Shown here piece by piece: positions 53,089-62,516 of a stretch of 64,000 nucleotides of DNA. Each line of letters opens with the position of its first letter. Within the stretch, counting starts at the first letter, position 1. Under the pieces are notes generated by a model. That model worked only from the letters and a program-made list of their open reading frames with translations, was not told the DNA's origin and made no database searches. The stretch covers positions 98,605-162,604 of the forward strand of contig NZ_PHNT01000006.1 of NCBI RefSeq assembly GCF_002834145.1, in the 5' to 3' direction. This DNA comes from Roseovarius salinarum (GTDB lineage: Bacteria > Pseudomonadota > Alphaproteobacteria > Rhodobacterales > Rhodobacteraceae). A program made the translations under genes and the position numbers.

Positions 53089-53889
53089 ATGCCTTTCTCC
53101 ATATCCGGCAAGACCGCCATCGTGACCGGTGGCGCGAACGGGATCGGGCTGGCCATCGGCCGGCACTTCGTGGACCAGGGCGCCAACGTCATGTTCGCGG
53201 ACATCGACGAGGCGCGGCTCGAGAAGGAACTGGGCGACAAGGTGGATGGCCCCAACATCCGCTATTTCGCCGGAGACCTGCGCGAGCACCTGACGCAGGC
53301 GAACCTGCTGTCCGCGACCATCGACGCCTTCGACCAGGTCGACATCCTGGTCAACGGCTCGCGACAGGTCGTCGCCTCAGATCCGCTCAGCCCGAACGAC
53401 GACGGCGTGGAGATGCTGCTTCAGCAGAACCTGCTCACCTCCCTGCGCATGAGCCAGTTGGTCGCGAAGCGGATGATAAAGCAGGCCGAGGGGATCGAGA
53501 CGGCGTGCGCGGGCACGATCGTCAACCTGTCCTCGATCGCGGCGCGGCGCACCCACCCCGATCTCCTGGCCTATTCGGTGTCGTCGGCGGCGCTTGACCA
53601 GATGACGCGCAGCCTGGCGGTCGCGCTGGCCCCCCGGCGGATCCGGGTGAACGCGGTCGCCTTTGGCTCGGTGATGTCCGCCAGCCTCAAGGACACGCTC
53701 AAGACCAACCGTTCCTACCGGTCCGACATAGAGGAGCACACGCCGCTGGGGCGCATCGCCTCGCCCACGGAACTGGCGGAGGCGGTGCAATACCTGTCGT
53801 GCGACAGCGCGGGGTTCATGACGGGCCAGATCATGACGGTGGACGGGGGGCGCACCCTGCTTGACCCGGTCGCGGCGCCGGCGCATTGA
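53089..53889 (+). CDS. SDR family oxidoreductase lacking the catalytic lysine
   Basis: 266 residues. The NAD(P) motif TGGANGIG (residues 13-20) is intact. Of the catalytic set, Asn114, Ser149 and Tyr162 are present, but the Lys four residues after Tyr is Ser166 (AYSVSSAAL instead of AYSxSKAAL), and the NNAG motif reads NGSR. This suggests altered or lost dehydrogenase activity. The gene runs into hemF after 52 bases in the same direction, so a role in tetrapyrrole metabolism is possible but unproven. Confidence 0.8.
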   Translation: MPFSISGKTAIVTGGANGIGLAIGRHFVDQGANVMFADIDEARLEKELGDKVDGPNIRYFAGDLREHLTQANLLSATIDAFDQVDILVNGSRQVVASDPLSPNDDGVEMLLQQNLLTSLRMSQLVAKRMIKQAEGIETACAGTIVNLSSIAARRTHPDLLAYSVSSAALDQMTRSLAVALAPRRIRVNAVAFGSVMSASLKDTLKTNRSYRSDIEEHTPLGRIASPTELAEAVQYLSCDSAGFMTGQIMTVDGGRTLLDPVAAPAH

Positions 53890-53941
53890 AGGCCGTGCCG
53901 CCCCGCGGCCCAAGCGGATGGCCAGCCAAGGGAGGATGCGA

Positions 53942-54832
53942 GTGAGCGAGCAGCTTGTCGAGGAAAGACGCCGCGCCGCGGCCTGGTTCCGCGCCCTGCG
54001 GGACGAGATCGTGGCCGCCTTCGAGCGGGTCGAGGACGACCACGCGACCGGCCCGCTGTCGGAGCAGGCACCAGGGCGCTTCGAGGTCAGCGAGACGACG
54101 CGCCAAAGCGACGACGGCAGCGACGCCGGGGGCGGGCTGATGAGCGTGATGCGCGGCGGCCGCGTGTTCGAGAAGGTCGGGGTCAACGTCTCCGAGGTCT
54201 ACGGCCAGCTTGGCGACGCGGCGCAACAGGCGATGGCCGCCCGCGGCGTGCCGGGGATGGACAGCGACCCGAGCTTCTGGGCCAGCGGAATCAGCCTGGT
54301 GGCGCACATGCAGAACCCCCACGTGCCGGCCGTTCACATGAACACGCGCATGTTCTGGACACCGCACGCCTGGTGGTTCGGCGGCGGGTCCGACCTGAAC
54401 CCCTGCATCGAATACGAAGATGATACCGCGCATTTCCACGCGATGCAGAAGGCGCACCTCGACCCGCACGGGACCGAGCACTACCCGCGGCTGAAGGCCT
54501 GGGCGGACGAGTATTTCTATATCCCGCACCGGCACCGCGCCCGGGGCGTCGGCGGCATCTTCATGGACGACCACAACACCGGCGACTGGGAGGCCGACTT
54601 CGCGCTGACGCAGGATATCGGCCGGGCGTTCCTGCCCGCGTTCCTGCCGCTGGTCGAGAAACGGCGGGGGCAGAGCTGGACGGACGCGGACCGCGACACG
54701 CAGCTCATACACCGCGGCCTCTATGCCGAATACAACCTCGTCTATGACCGCGGCACGAAATTCGGCCTGGCCACCGGCCATGACGCCAATGCGGTTCTGA
54801 TGAGCCTGCCACCCTTGGCGAAGTGGGTCTGA
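53942..54832 (+). CDS. hemF: Oxygen-dependent coproporphyrinogen III oxidase
   Basis: 296 residues. It uses oxygen to decarboxylate coproporphyrinogen III. The conserved blocks VHMNTRMFW, WWFGGGSDLNPC, FYIPHRHRARGVGGIFMDD and YAEYNLVYDRGTKFGL are all present. GTG 53942 is chosen because GGAGG ends six bases upstream; ATG 53936 is inside that spacing and possible. It complements hemN under aerobic conditions. Confidence 0.93.
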   Translation: MSEQLVEERRRAAAWFRALRDEIVAAFERVEDDHATGPLSEQAPGRFEVSETTRQSDDGSDAGGGLMSVMRGGRVFEKVGVNVSEVYGQLGDAAQQAMAARGVPGMDSDPSFWASGISLVAHMQNPHVPAVHMNTRMFWTPHAWWFGGGSDLNPCIEYEDDTAHFHAMQKAHLDPHGTEHYPRLKAWADEYFYIPHRHRARGVGGIFMDDHNTGDWEADFALTQDIGRAFLPAFLPLVEKRRGQSWTDADRDTQLIHRGLYAEYNLVYDRGTKFGLATGHDANAVLMSLPPLAKWV

Positions 54833-54868
54833 GGCCTGCGCGGCGCGCAGGCGGCCCGGCAAGCATGA

Positions 54869-54898
54869 ATGACCCCGGGCCGCGCGGCCCGGGGTCAT
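54869..54898. terminator. Bidirectional terminator between hemF and atpF
   Basis: A perfect 30-base palindrome centred at 54883/54884: ATGACCCCGGGCCGC and its complement. It sits between the convergent hemF and atpF genes. It has no loop bases and no T run, so the call rests on position and stability. Confidence 0.55.
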
Positions 54899-54929
54899 GT
54901 ATCACGACGGACGCGGAACGTGTGCCGCG

Positions 54930-55496
54930 TCAGTGCAGCTTGGACTCGACTTCGTCGATCGACGCGTCGATAAGCTTGTTGCCCTCGGTGGCGGTCATCT
55001 GCTTGGCGATGACGTCGCGCGCCGCGGCCACGGCGACATTGACTGCCTCGTCGCGCACTTCCTTCACGGCGTTCGCCTCGGCCGAGGCGATCTGTTCCTC
55101 GGCGGCCTGCATCCGTCGCGCGATGGTCTGCTTGAGGTCTTCCTTGGCCTGCTCGGCGGAGGCGGCGGCCTCCTCCTTGGCATGGGCGATGATGCGTTCG
55201 GACTGCGCCTGCACGTCCTTCTGCTTGCGTTCGTAACTGGCCAGCAGGCTCTGGGCCTCCTCGCGCAGCGCGCGGGCCTCGTCGAGCTCGGACCGGATGC
55301 CCTGCGCGCGCTTGTCGAGCATCCCGCCCAGACGCGTCGGCACGCGGAAGTAGACAAGCACGGCGATGAACAGGATGAAGGCCAGAAGCACGACGAAATC
55401 CGTGTTCTCCAGAGAGAAGAACGGACCGGATGCCGCCAGCGCCGGCGTGGCGGCGACCGTCGCCGTCAGGGTTGCGAGTGTGCGCATCGGTGTCAT
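54930..55496 (-). CDS. atpF: ATP synthase F0 subunit b
   Basis: 188 residues. A short leader, one membrane helix ([21 protein letters not shown]), then a long charged coiled coil: the peripheral stalk. Its ATG overlaps the b' stop (ATGA at 55496-55493). Last gene of the F0 operon. The F1 genes are not in the window. Confidence 0.93.
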   Translation of the reverse strand: MTPMRTLATLTATVAATPALAASGPFFSLENTDFVVLLAFILFIAVLVYFRVPTRLGGMLDKRAQGIRSELDEARALREEAQSLLASYERKQKDVQAQSERIIAHAKEEAAASAEQAKEDLKQTIARRMQAAEEQIASAEANAVKEVRDEAVNVAVAAARDVIAKQMTATEGNKLIDASIDEVESKLH

Positions 55497-56056
55497 CCCT
55501 TCAGCCTCTTGTCCACGGCGTCGGTCACGGCCTTCTCGTCGGCCTTGAAGCCAAGCGCCGAAACGACCTCCTGAGCGGTGTCGCGCGCGACTTCCTTGAC
55601 GCTTTCCATGGCGCTGGCGCGGATCTCCTCGATCCGCTTCTCGGATTCGGCTGCCTTGGCCGCGATCTCGGCATCGGCCTTCTCGGTCGCCTCGTCCAGA
55701 TCGGCCTGGATCTCGGCCTTGGCGTCGGCGATGATCTTGTGCGCCTCGGCCCGGGCGTCGGCCAGCGCCTTGTTGTAGGCCTCCTCGGCCTCGGCTGCCT
55801 TGGCCTTCAGGTCTTCGGCCGCGGCCAGGTCATTGGTGATCGTGCCCTTGCGCTCGGCCAGGATGGCCGCGATGCGCGGCAGCGCGATGCGCGACAGCAC
55901 GAAGTACAGCACGACGAGTGTGACCAGCAGCCAGAAGATCTGGTTGGCGTAGGTCGAGAAATCGAGCTGGGGCATGCCCGGGCCCTGGGCCGCGTCGGCC
56001 GCGCCTCGCGCCGCGTCGGCGGCCCCGCCCGTCGCGGCGTTGGTTTCTTCTGCCAT
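55493..56056 (-). CDS. atpX: ATP synthase F0 subunit b'
   Basis: 187 residues. An Ala/Gly-rich N-terminal extension, one membrane helix ([22 protein letters not shown]), then a coiled coil of Ala/Glu/Lys. The diverged b' copy forms a heterodimeric stalk with b, as in photosynthetic and related alphaproteobacteria. Also called atpG or atpF2. Confidence 0.9.
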   Translation of the reverse strand: MAEETNAATGGAADAARGAADAAQGPGMPQLDFSTYANQIFWLLVTLVVLYFVLSRIALPRIAAILAERKGTITNDLAAAEDLKAKAAEAEEAYNKALADARAEAHKIIADAKAEIQADLDEATEKADAEIAAKAAESEKRIEEIRASAMESVKEVARDTAQEVVSALGFKADEKAVTDAVDKRLKG

Positions 56057-56144
56057 TGCGGCGTCCTCCTTGGGAACTTCCGATTACACCGGGCGGGTGC
56101 GATGATGCCCCCGCCCGGCCGTAAGGATCAAGTTCCGAAAAGGC

Positions 56145-56381
56145 TCAGACGGCGAACATCAGCAGAAGCGCGACGAGGAACGAGAAGATCCCGAGCGCTT
56201 CGGCGAATGCGATGCCGATGAAAAGGGTCGCGGTCTGGCCGCCGGCGGCCGAGGGGTTGCGCAGCGCGCCTGCCAGGAAGTTGCCGGCCACGTGGCCGAC
56301 ACCGATGGCCGCGGCACCCGAACCGATGCCCGCGAGGCCGGCACCGATGTATTGACCCAGTTGTGCGATATCGCCTTCCAT
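56145..56381 (-). CDS. atpE: ATP synthase F0 subunit c
   Basis: 78 residues, two membrane helices joined by the polar loop RNPSA. The proton-carrying acidic residue is the Glu in FAEALGIF. Gly-rich [17 protein letters not shown] packs the ring. Forms the rotor ring of F0. Confidence 0.95.
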   Translation of the reverse strand: MEGDIAQLGQYIGAGLAGIGSGAAAIGVGHVAGNFLAGALRNPSAAGGQTATLFIGIAFAEALGIFSFLVALLLMFAV

Positions 56382-56434
56382 TTCGATTTCTCCTTACGTT
56401 GGAACTGGCTGATGGTTTGCGGTTCCGACCGGCC

Positions 56435-57193
56435 TCAGTGCGAGGGGTGCAGCGCGTCCTTCAGGTACACGCAGGTCAGAATGGTGAAGACATAGGCCTG
56501 GATGAAGGCCACGAGCACCTCGAGCCCGTACATGGCCGTGACGGCCAGGATGGACACCGGCGCGATGACGGCGACCTGGCTGAAGCCGGCGAACACCTTC
56601 ATCACGGCATGGCCGGCCATCATGTTGCCCATCAGACGCACGGAGTGGCTGACGGGCCGCACGAAGTACGAGATCAGCTCGATCACGGCCAGCACCGGGC
56701 GCAGTGCCAGCGGCGCGCTGGACACCCAGAACAGTTCGAGGAACTTGGCGCCGTTCTTGACGAAGCCCAGAACGGTGACGGTCAGGAAGACCATCAGCGC
56801 AAGCACGCCGGTCACGGCGATGTGGCTGGTCACGGTGAAGGCCGTCGGAACGAGCCCGAGGAAGTTGGCGAAGACGATGAACAGGAACAGCGTCATGATG
56901 TAGGGGAAGAACTTGACGCCGTCCTTGCCGGCGACATCCTCGACCATCTTGTAGACGAAGCCGTAGGCGAGCTCGGCCACCGATTGCATGTGGCCCGGCA
57001 CCGTCGCGCGCTTCGAGGTGCCCAGCACCAGAAGTGCGACGACCGCGATCACGGTCAGCGCCATCCAGAGCGTGACGTTGGTGATCGTGAACATGCCCAC
57101 CGGACCGTCCCCGAACAGGGGCGTCACGATGAACTGGTCCATGGGGTGGAATTCCATCCCGCCGCCTTCGGCACCCTGCGCTTCAGTCGCCAT
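56435..57193 (-). CDS. atpB: ATP synthase F0 subunit a
   Basis: 252 residues, five to six membrane segments. The essential Arg lies in [14 protein letters not shown], and [22 protein letters not shown] closes the protein. It provides the proton half-channels. Its start overlaps the 3' end of atpI by 11 bases. Confidence 0.95.
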   Translation of the reverse strand: MATEAQGAEGGGMEFHPMDQFIVTPLFGDGPVGMFTITNVTLWMALTVIAVVALLVLGTSKRATVPGHMQSVAELAYGFVYKMVEDVAGKDGVKFFPYIMTLFLFIVFANFLGLVPTAFTVTSHIAVTGVLALMVFLTVTVLGFVKNGAKFLELFWVSSAPLALRPVLAVIELISYFVRPVSHSVRLMGNMMAGHAVMKVFAGFSQVAVIAPVSILAVTAMYGLEVLVAFIQAYVFTILTCVYLKDALHPSH

Positions 57194-57554
57194 TCCTTGC
57201 CCTTTCGTCTTCCCCGTCGCCGGGGGCGTCTTCCTCGGCCGCGGTGGCCGCTTCCTGCTGCTTCTGGATCTCCTGCGCGCTGCGCATCATCGTCTTGATG
57301 CCCGCCGCGAAGCCCAGAAACGTGAACAGCACGAGGAACACCGGCAGCGTGCCAAGCAGGCTGTCCAGCCCGTACCCCATGCCGAAGCCGATCAAGAGAC
57401 CGGCCACGAGTTCGATCACCATCCGCCAGGCAAGCTGCGCCTGGCTGTAATGCTCTTCCTGGTGGGCCTTGCCCGCCGTGGCGTGCTGCGCCTTGGCGGC
57501 GGCGATCCTTTCGTCCAGCCGCGCGAGACGATCGTCGTCTTCGGGATCGGTCAC
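57183..57554 (-). CDS. atpI: ATP synthase assembly protein AtpI
   Basis: 123 residues from GTG at 57554. Two membrane helices ([24 protein letters not shown] and [19 protein letters not shown]) between charged ends: the AtpI/gene 1 pattern that helps c-ring assembly. First gene of the operon. Confidence 0.88.
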   Translation of the reverse strand: MTDPEDDDRLARLDERIAAAKAQHATAGKAHQEEHYSQAQLAWRMVIELVAGLLIGFGMGYGLDSLLGTLPVFLVLFTFLGFAAGIKTMMRSAQEIQKQQEAATAAEEDAPGDGEDERARNGD

Positions 57555-57783
57555 GCCTTTGGCCCCCAGAAACGGTTGCCGTTTTGCTATGCGCAGGCGG
57601 GGTTCGAGTCAAGCGCGCCGCGGCCGGCGCGATGGGCCTTGCAACCATATGAAATATAACAGTTTTCGGGCGCGGCCGGGCGCGCGCCTGTTTTTGTCGC
57701 GGGCGCCGTTAGCGCCAACGCGACCGCGCCCCATGTTCAACCGCGCGGTTGACCGTGGCGCGGGGCGCGCGTATGCGCAGGGC

Positions 57784-58137
57784 ATGGCCGACGCCCTCGA
57801 CACCGTTTTCGCGGCACTTGCCGATCCGACCCGCCGGGCGATCCTGTCGATGCTGCTGGAGGACGACATGGCCGTGACGGATGTGGCCGAACCATTCGAC
57901 ATGTCGCTGGCCGCCATTTCCAAGCATCTCGGCATCCTCACGCGTGCGGGGCTGATCACGCAGGAACAGCGCGGGCGCGTGAAGTGGTGCAGGCTCGACC
58001 CCGGGGCGCTGCGGGCGGCAAGCGTCTGGATGCAGGGGTTCGGCCAGTTCGAGCCGGTCCACCTGGATGCCTTCGAGCGGTTCCTGGCCGAACAGCTGGG
58101 GCCGGCCGCGCAGGAACGCCCGGCGCCGCCCGAGTAG
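57784..58137 (+). CDS. ArsR-family winged-helix transcriptional regulator
   Basis: 117 residues from ATG 57784; an in-frame ATG at 57733 would add 17 residues, and no strong ribosome-binding site decides between them. FAALADPTRRAILSMLLEDDMAVTDVAEPFDMSLAAISKHLGILTRAGLI is the canonical ArsR helix-turn-helix. No metal-binding Cys motif is seen, so it belongs to the non-metal group often paired with SRPBCC proteins, although none is adjacent. It is convergent with the LysR gene, 10 bases apart. Confidence 0.85.
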   Translation: MADALDTVFAALADPTRRAILSMLLEDDMAVTDVAEPFDMSLAAISKHLGILTRAGLITQEQRGRVKWCRLDPGALRAASVWMQGFGQFEPVHLDAFERFLAEQLGPAAQERPAPPE

Positions 58138-58147
58138 GGCGCCGCGC

Positions 58148-59029
58148 TCAGCCCGGCTCCCAGTCCTTCGCCCGTGTCTTCAGGAATGACAGGAATGCCT
58201 GCACCTTCGAGGTGCGATGCAGATCCATGTGGGTGACCAGCCAGAGCGGCGCGCCCCATTCCTCGCGCGGGGGGTGCACCTCGACCAGCCCGCCCATCGC
58301 GTTCGCCTGCAGCGTGGCGACGAAGCCGATGCCCGCCCCCTCGGCGATGGCGCGGCGGCGGGCGTGGCCGTCGCTGCTGCGGAACACGACACGGTCGCGG
58401 GGCACGTTCTCGTGCATCCAGCGGGCGAAGGGCGCGCGCGACTGTTGGTCGTCGGTGCCGACGAAGCGGTGGCCGGGGTAGTCTGCCGGACCGCCCGGAA
58501 TGCCGTGCCGGGCGGCGTAGCCTTCGCTCGCGTAAAGCGCGATCCGCCGGGTCAGGAAGGGTTGCACGACGTTGTCGGGTTGCTCGGGCGCAGGACCGGC
58601 GCGCACGGCGACATGGGCTTCGCCGTATTCGAGGCGAAACAGCCGGTCGCCCGTCAGGTAACGCACGATGATGTCGGGGTAATCGGCCTGGAAATCGGCC
58701 AGGGCCGGGACCAGCAGGTGGCTGAGCCCGGCGATCGAGGTGACCACGAGTTCGCCCGAGACGGCGTTGCCGCGCCCGCGGATGCGCCCGGCGAGCTGAT
58801 GGAACTGGTCGTCGGTGGCCTGCGCCACGCGCAGCAGGTCCTGCCCGGCCTCGGTCGGGGTGTAGCCGCGCGCGTGACGCTGGAACAGCTTGACGCCGAG
58901 CCGGTCCTCGAGCGCGTCGATGTGCCGGATGACGGTGGCGTGATGCACGCCCAGCACCTCGGCCGCTCCGCTGACGGTGCCCACGCGCGCCACCTGGTAG
59001 GCGGTGCGCACCTCGTCCCAGTTTTCCAT
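58148..59029 (-). CDS. LysR-family transcriptional regulator
   Basis: 293 residues from ATG 59029. The helix-turn-helix is ARVGTVSGAAEVLGVHHATVIRHIDALEDRLG, with an unusual HHATVIRHI where SQPALSRQI-type motifs are common. The effector domain follows from about residue 88. It is divergent from the acylphosphatase gene across 156 bases; its regulated target is unknown. Confidence 0.87.
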   Translation of the reverse strand: MENWDEVRTAYQVARVGTVSGAAEVLGVHHATVIRHIDALEDRLGVKLFQRHARGYTPTEAGQDLLRVAQATDDQFHQLAGRIRGRGNAVSGELVVTSIAGLSHLLVPALADFQADYPDIIVRYLTGDRLFRLEYGEAHVAVRAGPAPEQPDNVVQPFLTRRIALYASEGYAARHGIPGGPADYPGHRFVGTDDQQSRAPFARWMHENVPRDRVVFRSSDGHARRRAIAEGAGIGFVATLQANAMGGLVEVHPPREEWGAPLWLVTHMDLHRTSKVQAFLSFLKTRAKDWEPG

Positions 59030-59185
59030 GGCCTCGGCCCCTTCCGTTCCGGCATGCGCGCAGTTGGGCAAATGTGGCGCACCGAGACAAGGGCAATTCG
59101 CGTGTCGGGGCGCGGTGTCGCGGCGAACGCCTTGAGCCGCACGCGCCGGTGCTTATCTTTCCGGGTAACGAGCAAGGAGGATGCC

Positions 59186-59470
59186 ATGAGTGAACAGACC
59201 AGTGCCGTGCATGCACGGGTGACCGGCCAGGTGCAGGGCGTGTCCTTCCGGGCCTGGACGCAGGCCACCGCCGAGGGGCTCGGGCTGGGCGGCTGGGTGC
59301 GCAACACCGATGACGGCGCCGTCGAGGCGGTGTTCCGCGGCCCCTCCGACCGCGTGCAGCAGATGACCGACCTGCTCTACGAGGGGCCGGCCGCCGCCGC
59401 CGTGACGCAGGTGGAACTCGATCCTGTCGAGGCGGTGGATGAGGCGCCGGGTTTCGAGATCCGGCTGTGA
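59186..59470 (+). CDS. acyP: Acylphosphatase
   Basis: 94 residues. It hydrolyses acyl phosphates. The phosphate-binding loop and catalytic Arg are in VTGQVQGVSFRAWTQ, and the catalytic Asn is in GWVRNTDDGAVEAV. The ATG at 59186 follows AAGGAGG. Confidence 0.92.
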   Translation: MSEQTSAVHARVTGQVQGVSFRAWTQATAEGLGLGGWVRNTDDGAVEAVFRGPSDRVQQMTDLLYEGPAAAAVTQVELDPVEAVDEAPGFEIRL

Positions 59471-59519
59471 AACAGTGTGGTCGTGTGCTTCGGCGCGCGC
59501 GTTTGGTGCGCGGATAATG

Positions 59520-59565
59520 TGCGCCAGGGCGCAACAGGTGTTCGATTTAATTTATTGAGTTTCTT
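59520..59565. promoter_or_regulatory. Inverted repeat plus AT-rich tract upstream of azoreductase
   Basis: TGCGCC-AG-GGCGCA (59520-59533), then an AT-rich stretch TTCGATTTAATTTATTGAG (from 59541). This contrasts strongly with the GC-rich surroundings, 60-100 bases before the azoR start. Likely promoter with an operator; the regulator is not identified. Confidence 0.4.
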
Positions 59566-59622
59566 GGTGCACATCTCATCTTGGCTGGCGATACGTCTGA
59601 CCAGCCAGCAGGAGATGCACAG

Positions 59623-60207
59623 ATGACCCAGACCGTTCTCAGGATCGATGCCTCGGCCCGCCGCCAGGGCTCCGTCACCCGGGATCTTGCCACCCGCATC
59701 GTCGCGGCCCTGCCCGATGCGCGGGTGATCCATCGAGACCTGGCCGAAAGCCCGGTGCCCCAGATCACCGAAGCATGGGTTGCGGCCAATTTCACGCCGG
59801 AGGCCGACCGCACCGCGGCGCAGCGCGCGGCGCTCGGAGAGTCCGACGCCCTTGTCGCGGAGTTGCGGGCGGCCGATACGGTCGTGATCGGGTTGCCGGT
59901 CTACAATTTCGGGGTGCCCGCCGCGCTGAAGGCCTGGATCGACCAGGTGGCCCGCGCCGGGGTGACCTTCCGCTACACTGCCGAGGGGCCGGAGGGGCTT
60001 CTGGCCGGCAAGCGCGCCATCGTCGCCATGGCCTCGGGCGGCACGCCGGTGGGGGCGCCGATCGACCACGCGACGGGCTACCTTCGCCACATCCTCGGGT
60101 TCATGGGGATCGAGGATGTCAGCTTCGTCGCCGCCGACGCGCTGATGGTGGACGAGGCGGCCGCGATGGCCCGCGCCGGGGCGCGCATCGACGAACTTGC
60201 CGCCTGA
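59623..60207 (+). CDS. azoR: FMN-dependent NADH:quinone/azo reductase
   Basis: 194 residues of the flavodoxin-like fold. LRIDASARRQGSVTRDLA binds FMN phosphate; VIGLPVYNFGVPAALKAWIDQVARAGVTF and MASGG are characteristic of AzoR. It reduces quinones and azo compounds by two electrons. The ATG at 59623 has AGGAG eight bases upstream. Confidence 0.9.
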   Translation: MTQTVLRIDASARRQGSVTRDLATRIVAALPDARVIHRDLAESPVPQITEAWVAANFTPEADRTAAQRAALGESDALVAELRAADTVVIGLPVYNFGVPAALKAWIDQVARAGVTFRYTAEGPEGLLAGKRAIVAMASGGTPVGAPIDHATGYLRHILGFMGIEDVSFVAADALMVDEAAAMARAGARIDELAA

Positions 60208-60286
60208 CCGGCGGGCGGCCCGGGTGGCCCGGGCCGCCCCGCACCGGGCTTTGACACCCGGCACACGCCCGTGCAGAACGGTCGCC

Positions 60287-60760
60287 ATGAAGGTGACGCA
60301 TCATACCGACGACCTGCTTGTCGTCGACAACAAGCCGTGGCTGATCGCGGTGATCCTGCTGGGGTTCCTGCTGGTGCCCGTGTGGGGTGGCATCAAGGTG
60401 ATCACCGAGACCGCGTTGACCGGCTTCGGCATCGGCATGATCGTCGCGGGCGGGCTGTTCATGCTGCCGTTCTTCTGGGGATTCGTGCGTCGCACCCAGA
60501 TGGTTCTCGACCGGCAGGCGGGCACCGTCACGATCCGCCGGCGCACCATCTTCGGGTACGGCCAGGAAGAACATGCGCTGGACGACCTGCGAGGCGCGGA
60601 GGTCGAGACCGACCACGGCGGCAGCAACCGGACGCACCGGATGGTCCTGCGGTTCGGCGACGAGACCAAGCCGTTCCTGAAAAGCTATGCCAGCGGGGAG
60701 CGTGCCGAGCGGCTCGCGGAGCTGGTCAACGGCTGGCTGGGCGTCTCGACCGAGGCTTGA
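60287..60760 (+). CDS. Membrane protein with C-terminal PH-like domain
   Basis: 157 residues. Two membrane helices (about residues 18-38 and 46-64), then a cytoplasmic beta-rich segment (TQMVLDRQAGTVTIRRRTIFG) resembling bacterial PH-like domains, with a C-terminal helix. No catalytic residues. Function unknown. Confidence 0.65.
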   Translation: MKVTHHTDDLLVVDNKPWLIAVILLGFLLVPVWGGIKVITETALTGFGIGMIVAGGLFMLPFFWGFVRRTQMVLDRQAGTVTIRRRTIFGYGQEEHALDDLRGAEVETDHGGSNRTHRMVLRFGDETKPFLKSYASGERAERLAELVNGWLGVSTEA

Positions 60761-60778
60761 CTCCGCCGCGGCGGCTGG

Positions 60779-60934
60779 CTAGTTGGCATCCAAATTCTTC
60801 CGGAAGTCCGACCACGCTTCCGGTCCCATGGGCACATGGCCCGGGATCGCCCCCCACCAGCGCGTTGCGCCCGTGGGGGCGCGCGGCGTTTGAGGCGCTT
60901 CCGGGGCGCTTGTGGTTTGAACGGGCGGCCCCAT
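60779..60934 (-). CDS. Possible small antisense protein upstream of ffh
   Basis: A 51-residue frame from ATG 60934 to TAG 60779, opposite to both neighbours. The C-terminal half, TRWWGAIPGHVPMGPEAWSD then FRKNLDAN, looks protein-like: two adjacent Trp and an ordered, non-low-complexity composition. The N-terminal half is Pro/Thr-rich. No good ribosome-binding site precedes the ATG, and GTG starts further upstream would overlap the ffh ribosome-binding region. Tentative. Confidence 0.35.
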   Translation of the reverse strand: MGPPVQTTSAPEAPQTPRAPTGATRWWGAIPGHVPMGPEAWSDFRKNLDAN

Positions 60935-60980
60935 CTGTGGGGCAGGATGGCGAACGACCGGCACGAAGGAGGCCGACCGA

Positions 60981-62507
60981 ATGTTCGAAAACCTCTCCGA
61001 GCGTCTTTCCGGCGTCCTCGACCGGCTGACCAAGCAGGGGTCGCTGAGCGAGGAGGACGTGCGCACCGCCCTGCGCGAGGTACGCACCGCCCTGCTGGAG
61101 GCCGACGTGTCGCTGCCCGTGGCCCGCGATTTCGTCAAGAAGGTCCAGAAGGAGGCCACCGGCCAGGCCGTGACGAAGTCCGTGACGCCGGGCCAGCAGG
61201 TGGTCAAGATCGTCCACGACGCGCTGGTCGAGACGCTCTCGGGCGAGGGCGAGCCGGGCGAGCTGAAGATCGACAACGCGCCGGCGCCGGTGCTTATGGT
61301 GGGCCTGCAGGGGTCGGGCAAGACGACGACCACCGCCAAGCTGGCCAAGCGCCTCAAGGACCGTGATGGCAAGCGCGTGCTGATGGCCTCGCTCGACGTG
61401 AACCGCCCCGCGGCGATGGAACAGTTGCAGGTGCTGGGCACACAGATCGGCGTGGACACCCTGCCCATCGTGAAGGGCGAGGACCCGGTGACCATCGCCA
61501 AGCGCGCCAGGACACAGGCCAGCCTCGGCGGCTACGACGTCTACATGCTCGATACCGCGGGCCGCCTGCACATCGACCAGGAACTGATCCGGCAGGCGGC
61601 GGAGGTGCGCGACGCGGTGCAGCCGCGTGAAACGCTGCTGGTGGTCGACGGGCTCACAGGGCAGGACGCCGTGAACGTCGCGCAGGAATTCGACGACAAG
61701 ATCGGCGTGACCGGCGTCGTGCTGACCCGGATGGACGGCGACGGCCGCGGCGGCGCGGCGCTGTCGATGCGCGCGATCACCGGCAAGCCCATCAAGTTCG
61801 TCGGCCTGGGCGAGAAGATGGACGCGCTGGAAACCTTCGAGCCCGAGCGCATCGCCGGCCGGATCCTCGGGATGGGCGACATCGTGGCGCTGGTCGAGAA
61901 GGCGCAGGAGACGATCGAGGCCGAGCAGGCCGAGCGCATGATGCGGCGCATGACCAAGGGTCAGTTCAACATGAACGACCTGCGCATGCAGCTCGAGCAG
62001 ATGCAGAAGATGGGCGGCATGGAAGGGCTCATGGGCATGATGCCCGGCATGGGCAAGATGGCCAAGCAGGTGCAGGAGGCGGGCTTCGACGACCGTGTCA
62101 TCACCCACCAGATCGCGCTGATCCAGTCGATGACGAAGAAGGAGCGCGCGAACCCCAAGATCCTGCAGGCCAGCCGCAAGAAGCGCATCGCCAAGGGCGC
62201 GGGGCAGGAGGTCAGCGACCTCAACAAGCTGCTCAAGATGCACCGGCAGATGGCCGACGTGATGAAGAAGATGGGCAAGCAGGGCAAGGGCGGCATGCTC
62301 AAGCAGGCCATGGCCGGCATGTTCGGCAAGGGCGGCGGCATGCCCGCCGGCATGGACCCGTCGCAAATGGATCCCAAGGCGCTGGAGCAGGCGGCCAAGC
62401 AGATGGGCGCCGGCGCCGGCAAGGCGCCCGGCGGCGGCCTGCCGGGCCTGGGCGGCGGATCGCAGATCCCGTCCGGCCTGTCGGGACTGGGCCGCAAGAA
62501 GAAGTGA
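60981..62507 (+). CDS. ffh: Signal recognition particle protein Ffh
   Basis: 508 residues. An N domain, then a G domain with GLQGSGKTTTTAKLA, LDVNRPAAMEQL, DTAGRLHID and TRMDGDGRGGAALS, then a Met-rich M domain (about residues 300-440) that binds SRP RNA and signal sequences. The tail is a long Gly/Met/Lys-rich extension ending LGRKKK. It partners the SRP RNA encoded at 20985-21080. ATG at 60981 with AAGGAGG upstream. Confidence 0.96.
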   Translation: MFENLSERLSGVLDRLTKQGSLSEEDVRTALREVRTALLEADVSLPVARDFVKKVQKEATGQAVTKSVTPGQQVVKIVHDALVETLSGEGEPGELKIDNAPAPVLMVGLQGSGKTTTTAKLAKRLKDRDGKRVLMASLDVNRPAAMEQLQVLGTQIGVDTLPIVKGEDPVTIAKRARTQASLGGYDVYMLDTAGRLHIDQELIRQAAEVRDAVQPRETLLVVDGLTGQDAVNVAQEFDDKIGVTGVVLTRMDGDGRGGAALSMRAITGKPIKFVGLGEKMDALETFEPERIAGRILGMGDIVALVEKAQETIEAEQAERMMRRMTKGQFNMNDLRMQLEQMQKMGGMEGLMGMMPGMGKMAKQVQEAGFDDRVITHQIALIQSMTKKERANPKILQASRKKRIAKGAGQEVSDLNKLLKMHRQMADVMKKMGKQGKGGMLKQAMAGMFGKGGGMPAGMDPSQMDPKALEQAAKQMGAGAGKAPGGGLPGLGGGSQIPSGLSGLGRKKK

Positions 62508-62516
62508 TCGACATGG

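Noticed and set aside
57595..57625. T-loop-like sequence GGTTCGAGTC upstream of atpI suggesting a tRNA
   Set aside because: No acceptor stem, anticodon stem or CCA-proximal pairing can be drawn around it; it lies in the short atpI upstream region.
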